From contig JAKZHN010000002.1 in NCBI GenBank assembly GCA_037179335.1, forward strand, positions 1,798,001 to 1,862,000: a stretch of DNA of 64,000 bases, given 5' to 3'. The notes beneath the pieces are model-generated. The model searched no databases. It saw only the letters and a list, made by a program, of their open reading frames with translations, and was not told where the DNA came from. The DNA is from Cyclaneusma minus (taxonomy: Eukaryota > Ascomycota > Leotiomycetes > Marthamycetales > Marthamycetaceae). Of this stretch, positions 46,837 to 56,430 are shown one piece after another; within the stretch, counting starts at the first letter, position 1; every line of letters begins with the position of its first letter. Made by a program: the position numbers and the translations under genes.

Positions 46837-46855
46837 CGGACTATCGGAAACACTG
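46837..46855 (-). repeat. Right terminal inverted repeat of the hAT-type element
   Basis: cggactatcggaaacactg, exact complement of the left terminus. Confidence 0.92.
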
Positions 46856-46863
46856 GGTTTGTC
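46856..46863. repeat. 8-bp target-site duplication, right copy
   Basis: ggtttgtc, identical to 27111-27118. Confidence 0.9.
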
Positions 46864-48387
46864 AATGTAATCACAATCTGCAGTGTGTATGGTTGTCAGG
46901 TCTACAGAGATGTGATTGTTGTGCAGGAAAGAAGAAGGAGGAGGAGGAGCAGTGCCTTGGAGCAGTTTTATGCTCCACGAGCTCCGCCGCACAGACTCGA
47001 TTTTGAGGCGAGCTACTAGTGCGTAAAATCGGAACCCAATGTTTGCTAGCTCGCTATTGGGCAGTAAGGGCTTCAGCGTCTGCGCCATTGCCGATAAGCG
47101 CGGCCGGGAGAGACGCCCGGTCGAGAACGACCAGGCTGAGTACGTGATAAAGGCACGTGCTACACGGGCTTCAGCACGGATTTTCTGCGGTGGCTTATCG
47201 TCTCGGGGTCCTGTGCTTGCTCAGCGAAGCCAGCTTCCTGTCACTGTCCAGCAGTCTCAGCTTGCGGTCCCTGATCTCCCTTATGCACAGGAAGCACATC
47301 AGTTCCCCAGGCACCAGGTACTGATTGCGCAGTTCACCCCGACAGTCGAGCTCATTGAGATGAATAATTCCGACTTTTCCAGGAAGACCTGCCTACATTC
47401 CCGCTTCCGTCTTTGCTCTGGATAGTCGTGTACAAGAGCGTAGGAGGAGCTCACTAAGTGAATTACTTCTTGAATAACAACTTGTAGAGTAAAGACATGG
47501 TGGAACAGCATGATATTTTTCAAGAAAGATGTTTATTTACGCATATGCAGCCAAGGCCATAGCTTCAAGGACGGCCTCGGTGGCATATGATCAATGAAAA
47601 TCAGAAAGTGTCTTTATTCCGTCACCTGAACCACTTCGAATCAGTAATTCGATCTACAACCAAGATATTCAAGATCTGACTCTACCAGGAGATTCTCCTG
47701 GACCATCTTACCCAGAAAGATTTCTGATCCAATTCAAAGGAGTGTCTAAACGTTAGATATGAGCAACTGTGGTGGAGATGACAAGACACAAAAAGAGTGT
47801 GACTAGAAGTGAGTGTAGCATTGTCACAATCTAAGCCACAACCAAACTGAGATCATGATCTTATCGCGCTAATATAGTAGACCGAAGATCACTAAAAGAC
47901 AACTCGAATTTAGCTGGTGGTTACAGAGTTATCGAAGGTCTTGGGTGGTTCAGGGGGCGACCCGTGTCCACACGACACGACGACCGCTAGGCCAAACCGT
48001 CGAATTTCAACTGCAATAGTACAAGAAGGTCGAGTGTCATCAACAGGCATCCCATCATCATATCAATTCGCGCTTTACAAGCTTGAGCTAGGCATCATAG
48101 AAAAATCAATCACATTCATTCAAATAGTAGGTGGTGTTAAAAGTTCTACTAACTTTTGACGTTTTCTTGTTTTCTAACTATCTTCCATCGTCAGACCTTG
48201 GGAACGCGCATTCGCACATCGTAGACGTGGATCAGCAACGTCGGCAAAGATTGAATGGCAAAGTGGTTCTAGGCAAGAAGATCAGCCGCTCATCCGTCAC
48301 CACTTGCTGCAAGGACCTTGATTTGCTTTCCGTCTTCCACGACAGGCTTCAGAGGCTCGTACGGAACCCGCTTTCCACCGCGCTCAT
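46864..48387. other. Intergenic region, former upstream flank of family gene A
   Basis: Normal GC returns at once. Before the insertion this sequence was contiguous with 27110, so its first few hundred bases are the original distal promoter of the gene at 25453-26996. A 128-codon plus-strand frame (47039-47425) has no recognisable motif and I do not call it. Confidence 0.5.
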
Positions 48388-49617
48388 TCAAGGGCGACGT
48401 TCGCGAGGAGCAGGTCCGACATTGAAGACCGGGATCAAACGCATCCCACCCATCTGAGCTGCTAAAGCAGCATTTGCGTAGTCGTCATAGCTTCCGTAGT
48501 CCCCATATTCTCCGTTGTCCACATAGCCACCGAAGTCGGCATAGCCGGCGCAACCTTCGTGTCCAGGGTAAGTGGCATGATCTCCGTTCGTAGTAGCATT
48601 GTTGTGACCGATGCGCTGGCGATGAGTGCCGCGACCAGCAACATCCTCGTCTTCAGGCTTCTTGGAGGGCTTCTTCGTGTCGGGCTTCTCGGGCTTCTTC
48701 ATGTCAGGCTTCTCGGGCTTCTTCGTATCACGCTTCTCTGACTTTCTCGTGTCGTAGCTCATACGCTTGCGGTGCGCGGCCCAAGCGGCTTCTTCGTCCG
48801 AATAATCATCATAGTCTTCGACTTTGGCGGATTTCTTGGATGCCTCGGTAGTTTGCTTGGGGGTCAGCGGCTTCGCTGCAGACCCACCAGCTTTGTTGGC
48901 GGGCTCAAGCTTGCATCCTGGATGGGCCTTCATGAACTTGTCGAGCTCTTCATTCTTGGACTTGGAGGAGGTCTCGGAAATCTTGGCTGGTGACGGCCTG
49001 GACGCGCTCTTGGCTTGCGACGGTTTGGCCAGAGGGCTTCGGTCATCCGGAGAGACGCGAGTTTGGGGGTGGCTTGAATCGCTCTCGACACCGCAGAGGG
49101 CTCGTTCGAGCTCTCGAGGGAAGATATTGGCGACTGTTGAAGAATTAGTCCAGGCCTAGCACTTTTCACTGAGGGTTTGACTTTACCGCCATTGCGCTGG
49201 TATCCACCAGAACTGAAACCGTCAAGAACTTCCCAGAACGCATACAACTGCCCGTGCGACATGGGTCTCGGAGAAGAAGGGAATTTGCCAAAGCGCAGAG
49301 TGTGTTGCTCGAGGAGCAATGTGAGCGCGCTCTGGAGCCATCTCCGAGCCCACTTAGCTTCTTCGCGCCAATACGCTGCGTAGAGCTCGAGAGCGAGCTC
49401 TTCAGGGTGCATCAGGTCGGTCAGCTGTCGTTGGACAAACTTGCATCGCGAGTCGCAAGGCGACTTGCCACAACGGTGGCGCTGCATTTCGGGAGCCTCG
49501 TCACCGAAGGCGTGGACTGCGATCACATGCTAGCGTTGAGGTGAGGCAGAGACACCTATTGGGAATGGGCTTACTGTCGACCCGTAAAGGGCTGAAGTCA
49601 AAGAGCTTGCGAGACAT
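48388..49617 (-). CDS. Paralogous family protein B (H-x-C-x4-C-D-x-R-C family), 372 aa
   Basis: Three exons: 49617-49575, 49516-49187 and 49133-48388; both introns are phase 1, as in copies A and D. The N-terminus is short (MSRKLFDFSPLRVD). The signature is H28-x-C30-x4-C35-D36-x-R38-C39-x-F41, then QRQ, MHPE at 50-53, LALELYAAYWREEAKWARRW, and a helical region ending YQRNG at intron 2, where copy A has QQRSG. The tail is unlike that of A: Lys-rich with KKPEKPD-type repeats (about 250-290), then a Gly/Tyr/Asp-rich stretch with YGDYGSYDDY. It lacks the QLQL-DGSW end motif of A and D. An in-frame upstream Met at 49701 would add a hydrophobic leader, but family alignment favours 49617. Function unknown; a zinc-stabilised N-terminal fold is inference from the conserved His/Cys spacing. 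Confidence 0.78.
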
Positions 49618-50717
49618 CTTTGGCACAGGTTCTGGAGCGAAGATGTGTAAGTAGATGCAGAAAGAAGTAGAGAGCAACGGTGATGAATGCGTTATACGCA
49701 AGACGAATCAAATGCAACGGGTGATTGATCGCAGAAAGCTGGAAGGAGTTGAAGGACTGGATCAGGTAATCAAGTTGCGCAGAACGAATGTTGGAAGAAG
49801 ATGGAGGTGGTGGGGCCTTCGAGGTATTTTTATGCAAAATCCCGCCGCAGTTTTTCGCTTAGAACTCAGGCCGTTGCTAGCGCCAAATTCTGTCCCGAAT
49901 CCTTTGCCAGCACAGATTTACCAGGCAGATCTGCTCCGCAAGGTCTTGATTGGCTGCCTGGTACAAATCGGGGCCGCATGCGACGCCAGCTTGGCGGAGC
50001 GACGGCGTCAACAAGCGAAATCTGCCCAAAGTGGCAGCGCAAATCCGCACTAAAATGTTCTGGCCTAAGGAGGTTGGCTGGACCGGGATCCAACTGCTAG
50101 TAAGGGCCCGAAAAAATTAGGGCTCGCGTATAAATCGATGGGAGAGGCAGCAAGAGCTAGCTCAGACGAAAGCATAATGATTCCACCATTTCTATACTCA
50201 CTCCTCGCAGCCACGAGCTTCTTCCTCCTTTCTAAGACCACCAGCCACCTCAGATCGTCGTCGCTAGCGTTTATTATTTTTGCGGTGTGGAAACGGAAAA
50301 GGGACCAGAACCACGGAGGAACAGATAGATTGGACAGACTTAACGAGCTTTACAAATGTCCTAGTCTACCACATGCACGAGGGAGAAGATCGGAGAAACT
50401 GATGTAATTCCGGCTGGATTTTAGGCATAGCCAGGCAGGTTTAAAGACGAGTGAAAAGGGAACGCTCAGGTGCACGCGTCACGAGTCTATTCAAAAGTCT
50501 TCAATTACTACAAGGCGCTGACCATAAGCCATGTACACAGGCAGAAGACTCAAGATATAGGCGGAGCAGCCCAAGACGACTGGAAGGCCGAAGATGCCTG
50601 GGGGGCTTAGAGCCTTGAGGAAGGCGGACTTCGAGACGCTGGGGGTTCGGGGTGGTGTGCTCTTGAGCAACGGAGGTCGAGGCGGCGGCAGTTGAGACGG
50701 CGGCGGTTGAGGCGTCT
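49618..50717. other. Intergenic region between family copies B and C
   Basis: Short frames on both strands (49655-50053, 49801-50100, 50138-50407) are mutually overlapping and featureless. A minus-strand Pro-rich frame (50491-50721) abuts the degenerate copy C (stop and ATG overlap as ATGA) and could be its frameshifted tail. Confidence 0.4.
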
Positions 50718-51213
50718 TCATGATTCTGGCTTACAGGAGTAGGTGGGTTCTTGAGATGGCTGGTCATCAGACACCCCTGGGCAAGCCCGCTTCCTGTGAA
50801 CACTGGCTTGGGAAACGTTATCCGATTTTCGGGCATGGCTTTCGGCAGGGTAAAGCTTTCGAGATTGGACTCGGGGGAGGGTATCTTGGTAACAGAAGTT
50901 GACGAAGGGGAAGCGGAATTTGAGGCAGAGGCACTCGAGCTGGCTGCCGGCAGCGGTTGCGAGTGCTCTTGAGGTCTCCCTCAGCGTCCGTACCCATGAA
51001 GAACTTTCTGGCCCTCGATCCACCCTATCACTGTCGCGTCTGAGCTGTCTGTAATATGCCATCCGACTCAACATAGGACTCAGAGAGGGCACATTCAGCT
51101 TGTCGCTTTCAATTCGGAAGGTGTGGTACACTCGGAGAGCGAGAGCTTGTGGGTGGAGGTCTTTTTTGAACTGAATCATGATTAATGCGCACTTTGCGTC
51201 GCATTTGTCGATG
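50718..51213 (-). pseudogene. Degenerate paralogue C of the H-x-C-x4-C-D-x-R-C family
   Basis: Minus-strand codons from about 51213 read FIDKCDAKCALIMIQF then KKDLHPQALALRVYHTFRIE, aligning with KCDPRCKFIMRQL and DLHPEALALRIFHAFQTER of copy D. The first His and Cys of the signature are missing, the Arg is Lys, and an in-frame TGA lies just upstream, so no proper exon 1 is evident. Further on, ETSRALATAAGS recalls ASRALAEDM at the start of exon 3 of copy A, suggesting intron loss or fusion. The frame stops at 50718. I read it as a 5'-truncated, decaying member; a short expressed ORF starting at the internal Met (51179) cannot be excluded. Confidence 0.6.
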
Positions 51214-51436
51214 AAGCATGAATCTCAAGAGGGGTAGGTGAAGTTGAAGAGCTCGCGGTTTGTTTTTGCTATGACTTAGAGAAAGGTAGGGAGTGGATAA
51301 GAGATACCCAGATGCAAATACATGCGGGACTTTGTAGTGTTAAATGTGGGCAGAATGAATATTCAGCTTGTTCCTTGAGGTATAGAGAAGGAATATGGTT
51401 GTGGAAGGGCAAATGTAAGTATATAGTAGACACATG
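51214..51436. other. Short intergenic stretch
   Basis: No recognisable first exon for paralogue C; T/A-rich, nothing else seen. Confidence 0.4.
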
Positions 51437-51787
51437 TCACGAATTACAAAAAATACTTAGATTTGTGGATGACTTCATTAACATCTGCTCAGAATCGACC
51501 GAGGCAGGTCCGGAGACATTAAAGTCAAGCTGACTAGAGGAGGAGCTGGTGAAACCAAACTCGTAGGCAGTAGCATTATCCAAACGGCCCGTAAACATCA
51601 CCGGGGTTGCCATATCGCGCTCCAGACCACGTTCCAACTCACCAACGGCGAGGTTGGTCTCGGAGTCATGGCCAGTGTGACCAGACCCGAGGGTAAGGCC
51701 AAAGGCCCAGCTACTAAGTACTACCGTAAATGCATAGAGAATACCCTTGTCATCGTGCTCTCTGTTTCCACTTATGATTCCAACGAG
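51437..51787 (-). pseudogene. Truncated terminal exon of an unrecognised gene
   Basis: A minus-strand frame of 116 codons starts right after a plausible acceptor (CATAGGTAG) and ends at a stop at 51437. It reads LVGIISGNREHDDKGILYAF, then VVLSSWAFGLTLGSGHTGHD, then MFTGRLDNATAYEFGFTSSS. Codon use looks genuine, but no upstream exon or start is found before gene D's stop at 51848. It is probably a gene fragment left by rearrangement; a hydrophobic stretch suggests a secreted or membrane protein. Family not identified. Confidence 0.45.
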
Positions 51788-51847
51788 CTACCTATGAGAG
51801 CGTAACTTTTTGCATGCTATCTCTAAGAGAGCCTTCTTGTTAACCAC

Positions 51848-53482
51848 CTATCTGACCGTGGTGGACACCAAATGAGGTAGAAGCAAATCTGTGGTAATGA
51901 AGTGCCGAGTAGGGGGTGGATGAAGTGCAATACGCCTTACAGCCAAGTCAGCACTTGCTAGACTGGGCACGCATATATTGACGAATTCTCCGTTTTTGGG
52001 CTCTTCTCGTCGCCAGCACTCCCCCAAGTGCAGCTCTAGACGGCTACCGGTGTACCAGGAGCCGTCTTCGAGCTGCAATTGGCTCTCGATGATCTGTCTG
52101 CGAGCTCCCGATCGAACCTCGCGGGTTTGAGCAGTCGCATAAGTGGCGTCAGAGTCCAAGAACTCAGAGACAGAGGGAGCGGATCGCTGTCGGGACTGGG
52201 CGGTGACAAATGTACCATCGGAGTCTGAGGCGACGGAGGGAGCAGACTGCACGTATGTAGCTTCGGTATCAGACCACTCAGAGGGAGCAGATTGCATGCC
52301 AGCCATTGGGTCATCGCTCGGAGGCTGCTGGTTGTAAGGGGTCGGGAAATCGAAGAGGTGTTGGTGGAAGGGAATCTGTCCGCATCCGGGGCCATTGTTG
52401 ACTTTCATGTTCTGCAGGCTTCCGACGAGATCATGAGTACATGAACCAGAGGAGACGGGGGGTCTGGGGAGAGACGTCTGACTGGATGGCTGGGCGGGAC
52501 GAGTGGACGTCGTTGGTTTGATTCCAGGAGCGGAACGGTTCACGGTCGGCTTCTCGGTAGGAACAGCACGGCTATTGGTCGGCTTTGCAGGAGGAGGACC
52601 ACGGGTGGTAGGCTTCACGGTCACCTTCGCAGAAAGAGGAGCACGGCCATCGGTCGGCTTCATAGAAGGAGGAGCACGGCTGGCGACGGGCTGCGCGGCA
52701 GGAGGACTACGGGCGGTCGGCTGAGCCTTAGTCGGAGTCGAGCTCGACTTCATTGGAGTGGGGGGCGCAGAACCACTGGTAGGGCCTTTGGGAGGCTGAG
52801 ATGGTGCTGGTCCCTTGGGGGGCTTACGTGGCGCGAGGGTTGAGCCGGGGGCGGCTTGGGACAGTAGCATTAATAACTCCTTAAGGCACTTTTCAGCTCC
52901 TAATGATGATCAGCTTCATATCACAACAGGGGAACCAACATCTGAAACGTACTCTCGTTGTAGAATTTTCCGTGTCCAATGTCCGCCCACCAGCGCAGGA
53001 TCTTGTCATTGCTGCGCGGAGGCTTGTCGTACTCGACGTATCCATATTCCAGATCAATGCCGTCGGGGTCATCGCTAAGCTCTTCATGAATCTCAAGTAG
53101 TCGCACCAGCATAGTGGCCAAGCAATTCTTTGCGCGGTTATTGCGCTCGGTCTGAAAGGCATGAAAGATTCTCAAGGCCAGAGCTTCCGGGTGGAGATCG
53201 TTTCCGAGCTGCCGCATGATGAACTTGCATCTTGGATCGCATTTGCCCTTGGCGCATTGATGTTTCTTGGTAGGTTGTCCCTTCGTGATGGGCAACATAG
53301 CCTTGTGGACTGCGGCTAGAGGTCAGCGAGCAACGCGCAGAAGAAACACATATCAACTTACTGTCAATGCCTAGGATGGCAAAGTCAAACATGTTGCGCT
53401 CAGTGGCCTTGCTGTACCTTCGTGCATGCTTCTTGGACGTCTTGTTGTCTGCCTTGCTGCTGCGGCGCGAGTGGCCAGCCAT
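51848..53482 (-). CDS. Paralogous family protein D (H-x-C-x4-C-D-x-R-C family), 511 aa
   Basis: Three exons: 53482-53362, 53315-52953 and 52899-51848; both introns are phase 1. The basic N-terminus (MAGHSRRSSKADNKTSKKHA) ends in NMFDFAILGID before intron 1, like copy A. The signature is H59-x-C61-x4-C66-D67-x-R69-C70-x-F72, then MRQ, LHPE at 81-84 and LALRIFHAFQTERNN. The exon 3 tail is very Pro-rich, with PPKGP repeats, then about six (A/S)RxPPxxKPT-like repeats. Next come three SAPSxxxSDxxxTYV-like repeats and ESQLQLEDGSWYTGSRLELH near residue 435, matching EEQVQLPDGSWFT of copy A. A further 60 residues follow. It is thus the most complete member. Function and location unknown; the basic N-terminus would allow nuclear entry, which is speculation. 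Confidence 0.8.
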
Positions 53483-54149
53483 GGCGTTCAGGCTTGGTTG
53501 GAGTCGAAGTTGACGAATGCAGAGAGACAAGGTAGGCAGATTGGTAGTAAGTAATAACGCAAGTTGGAGAGATAGTCGGTCGTGGTCGGAGGCGTTGACT
53601 GAAAGCAGATAGATCGGGAAGCGCAGGATGCAGGATCTTTTGCGGATGCGTGGGAGGAAGAAAGAAAGAAAGCGCAAGGGCGCGAGAATCCGGGTTGTTT
53701 TTATGCTTGAGCAGCGGCTGTGATATTCTCGCTTGGGGAGGCGAGAGGATCTCTCCTCTGCCGCGCGAGAACCATTTGGCGCCAAAGAAACGGGGCATAT
53801 TCGTGATATCGGTGGTGATGTTGAGGCAGAAAGCAGCGGAAGGGACAACGGGTACCGCTCATTTTCGGACGTATTTATATAAATTCCAGAAGCAACTCTG
53901 TAAAGGGGATTCTATAAAGCAAGTCTCTGTTCTACAGCTCTCATGGCATTCATGGAGGAGAAATAGGCTCTATTTATGCGATGTTGGTGAAGCCGTCAAC
54001 CACAATCCGTAGGTGGTGTTTTGCAGCAAGCAGCGCCCAAACAGTTGGCCGCAGTAATTGTGACGAGTAATCTCAAGATACAATCAGATCTACCTGACCG
54101 CCGGGTTGCTATGGACTTGGGTCATGGAAATGGATGTTTCGACTTCTTG

Positions 54150-54500
54150 GAGAGTGCAGTATTTGGGTGCGCAAGCTCTCTCTGGATCCACCCCTTTCCT
54201 TGGCCTCAACCTCACTGACTGCACCTTCCGGCATCCCAGGTACAACTGGAAGCCATCGCAAAGGTCAAGCAAAATCCCTCCCTTGCCGAGTCTCCCATGG
54301 CGCTGTGATTTGGCGACCCACTGAGAAGTCGTCAGTCTTCACTGACCAGAAGATCGTCTGCTACTCTTGGAGAGCGCAAGATTCGAGTCCACAGGCATTC
54401 TCCTGATTGAACCGGATCTTTGGACTCAAGCTCACTCTACCTAACCGCATGATGGGTACAACTGAGGTACCATCGCGAAGCCCGAGTCCAACCTCTACCG
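54150..54500 (+). repeat. Diverged tandem duplication, about 218 bp apart
   Basis: Landmarks recur in order at about 54150 and 54368: tcttggagag-gca, gcattctc/gcaagctctc, ggatc, ctcaagctcact/cctcaacctcactgac, gggtacaact/aggtacaact and ccatcgc-aag. Heavily diverged. Confidence 0.45.
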
Positions 54501-54859
54501 TTGTCTGACGACAGACCGAGGAATCAAGTCATCACTGCCATAGACACCTCTCCAGCTGTATGCAGCAACTGAACCCACCACTGCTACTCCCAGCTTTGAC
54601 GAACCTCGTTGACGACCGCAGTCTGCCCTTGAGAGCGCCTGTAGCTTTGACCAGTACGGACACAATAGACAACACTTCTCCTGCCCATAAGCTGCCTACC
54701 CACAAGCAAGCCAGAGTCACCACTGGCAGCCACATCACTGACAGCTCTATATACAATCCGCCACAGTCACAACAATCTCAGGTCTCTACAGACTCCATGT
54801 TACGGCACTGGCCGTAATAAGCCTGTCACCTAACGGTGTTCCATATAGATTATGTTAGC

Positions 54860-54881
54860 ATATCAAGGTCAGCCTTGATAT
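54860..54881. other. Perfect 9-bp stem hairpin
   Basis: atatcaagg-tcag-ccttgatat, immediately upstream of the tRNA-like sequence. Confidence 0.7.
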
Positions 54882-54893
54882 ATTAGTCCTTTT

Positions 54894-54975
54894 GGCTTGG
54901 TGGCCAAGAGGGTAGGTAGCCTTTAGACAAAGCTATCAAGCTAGAGGTCCAGGGTTCAACTCCCCGGGGAGAGCC
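54894..54975 (+). ncRNA. tRNA-like Pol III sequence (tRNA pseudogene or SINE head)
   Basis: TGGCCAAGAGGG matches the A-box (TRGYNNARNNGG) and GTTCAACTC the B-box (GWTCRANNC), about 52 bp apart. That spacing suits a tRNA with a variable arm. The T-arm pairs four of five, and GGCT at the 5' end pairs with AGCC at the 3' end. The anticodon arm does not fold well, and a TTTT run follows at about 54982-54985. So a functional tRNA is unlikely; a SINE or degenerate tRNA is more plausible. Confidence 0.45.
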
Positions 54976-55689
54976 ATGGGCTTTTCCTCCGGAACACTCC
55001 AAGCATCAACGTACGTTAAGTCCCCACTGCAAATCTCGTCTTCAAGCGCCCGTAGCCTGCAGCACAACCGTTGTCCAATTACCCTATCCAGAAATTCATT
55101 TTATTCAGACTCATCTTCGTCTGCTCACTGGATATCTCTACGACTCCCAAAACACTTTACAAGTCCTCAGGAGGCTGGCCAGCTTTCTTCCCTAACCAGG
55201 CACCGCACTCGCAACTTTCATAAATTTCAAAAAGTTCCGACCTCGTCACATTCACTCATCTTGCCACACAGTGTCGATTTACAGTACAGTACTGTGGGCG
55301 CCTTGGGCATTCGAGTCGGTAGCAAATATCCCCGCCAATAGCAGATATCCCAGCCTATGCCTCATCCCACAGTAGCCTGAACACTCAGACCTCATCCGCC
55401 TACCCCCAATTTCCTCTCCATCTCATTGCGCTTTCCCTATTCCAATATTCTCCCCTTAGCTTCCCGCTCCATAGCTTCTCTCCTCCCGTCAGACATCCCC
55501 CTAGTTTCAGAGAAATATGAAAAGTACCTAGAGCTGCGTGCTCGACAAAGCCGATTTGGCAGGTAGCTTTTATAGTTTATTCACTTTATGCCGCAGGCCC
55601 GTAGGTCCGTAGATCAGCACGTGCAAGAAGATGTTGCACGTGAGCGAGCAGCTAGCCACCTCTGTAAGCTATTAGTAAGCCAGAAGGTC

Positions 55690-55697
55690 TATAAATA
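55690..55697 (+). promoter_or_regulatory. Candidate TATA box (possible solo-LTR promoter)
   Basis: TATAAATA in GGTCTATAAATACAAGG, followed by CT-rich sequence with CTTCTCTCTTCGGTCCTTC. This resembles the U3/R region of a fungal LTR, but no LTR ends or target duplication could be fixed and no gene starts downstream. Confidence 0.3.
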
Positions 55698-56430
55698 CAA
55701 GGAGAGGAAGCTTTTACAGCGCTTCTCTCTTCGGTCCTTCTATTCAGGCTATTAGCTCTTTCCTGACCCTTTGTATGCGTGCGAGAGGAGAGAACGTGAT
55801 TTTGATTATTGAATCTTCGTGTTGCGAGGGGCAGAATCAGCAGACAGTGTTAGCGGAGAGCATGAATGTTCTGGTGTTTTGGTCTGTAAATAGGCTGAAA
55901 TGGGAAGATGGTAGATAGGTAAGCAGAGTGATTGTTGAAGATGGTCTGGGGGGTAGCGAGTCAAATGGGCTACCTACACAAACTGGCGATTGGCTTGAGT
56001 TTCAGTTAATTAGGTCTTGGTGTGGGGAAGGAGGGCGGCTGATTGGGAGGTTGGACGATGAAAGTGTGGCTTGGCTTGGGCTTTGAACTTCATCGCGAAA
56101 TGACACATGTTCGTCACGAGACTTCCATATCAAGTCCATTTCGGTGAAGTGAAAGAGGGGGCGGAGCATTTTCTTATAGATTGATAATTAAGCAACGCTC
56201 GTTGTAGCCATGGAGTATAGATGCCATGCATGTGTCAGCCAAAACAGTCCCCGTCATTGCCAAAAACCGTGGGGTTGAAGCTACTGTGTGCCAAGACCAG
56301 CAGTCCCAACGCAGACCCCATCACCACCCCTAGCAATTATGACTTTTGGTATCGCCATAGCCATACAGATACACCGAACGCCAAGTCCAAAGTCCAGGCA
56401 ATACCTTCACACCCCCGTGAAGACCTTTAT

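Larger units (their letters stand above)
27119..46855. mobile_element. 19.7-kb AT-rich composite element with hAT-type ends
   Basis: The terminal 19 bp are perfect inverted repeats (CAGTGTTTCCGATAGTCCG at 27119-27137, complement at 46837-46855). Palindromes ACCGTA-N4-TACGGT sit symmetrically at 27157-27172 and 46800-46815, 38 and 40 bp from the tips. The 8-bp flanks are identical. ACCGTGGT motifs recur near both ends (around 27240-27265 and 46760), as expected for subterminal transposase sites. The hAT superfamily is known for CA(G)NG termini and 8-bp duplications. The interior is extremely AT-rich, and no intact gene longer than about 90 codons remains. It contains nested retroelement remains. 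No transposase could be read, so whether this is one giant hAT or a small non-autonomous hAT enlarged by nested insertions is open; the second is more likely, because retroelement repeats begin within 500 bp of the left tip and end within 450 bp of the right tip. Confidence 0.85.
53483..56430. other. Intergenic region with tRNA-like and LTR-like fragments
   Basis: No supported gene over 2.9 kb. It contains a diverged duplication near 54150 and 54368, a hairpin at 54860-54881, a tRNA-like Pol III sequence at 54894-54975 and a TATA-containing fragment near 55690. A 121-codon frame at 54976-55341 directly follows the tRNA-like sequence but lacks coding features. Confidence 0.5.

Noticed and set aside
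27119..46855. AT-rich block as a regional centromere
   Set aside because: It has exact transposon ends and a target-site duplication, and its content is retroelement relics. The nearby kinetochore-protein gene is coincidental.
27119..46855. Starship-type giant element
   Set aside because: No tyrosine-recombinase captain gene and no gene cargo; the ends are inverted repeats with an 8-bp duplication, as in hAT elements.
47039..47425. 128-codon plus-strand open frame just right of the insertion
   Set aside because: No domain, no codon bias; it would lie in the former promoter region of family gene A.
54976..55341. 121-codon plus-strand open frame after the tRNA-like sequence
   Set aside because: Starts at the end of the tRNA-like unit, Ser/His-rich without motifs; a chance frame is more likely.
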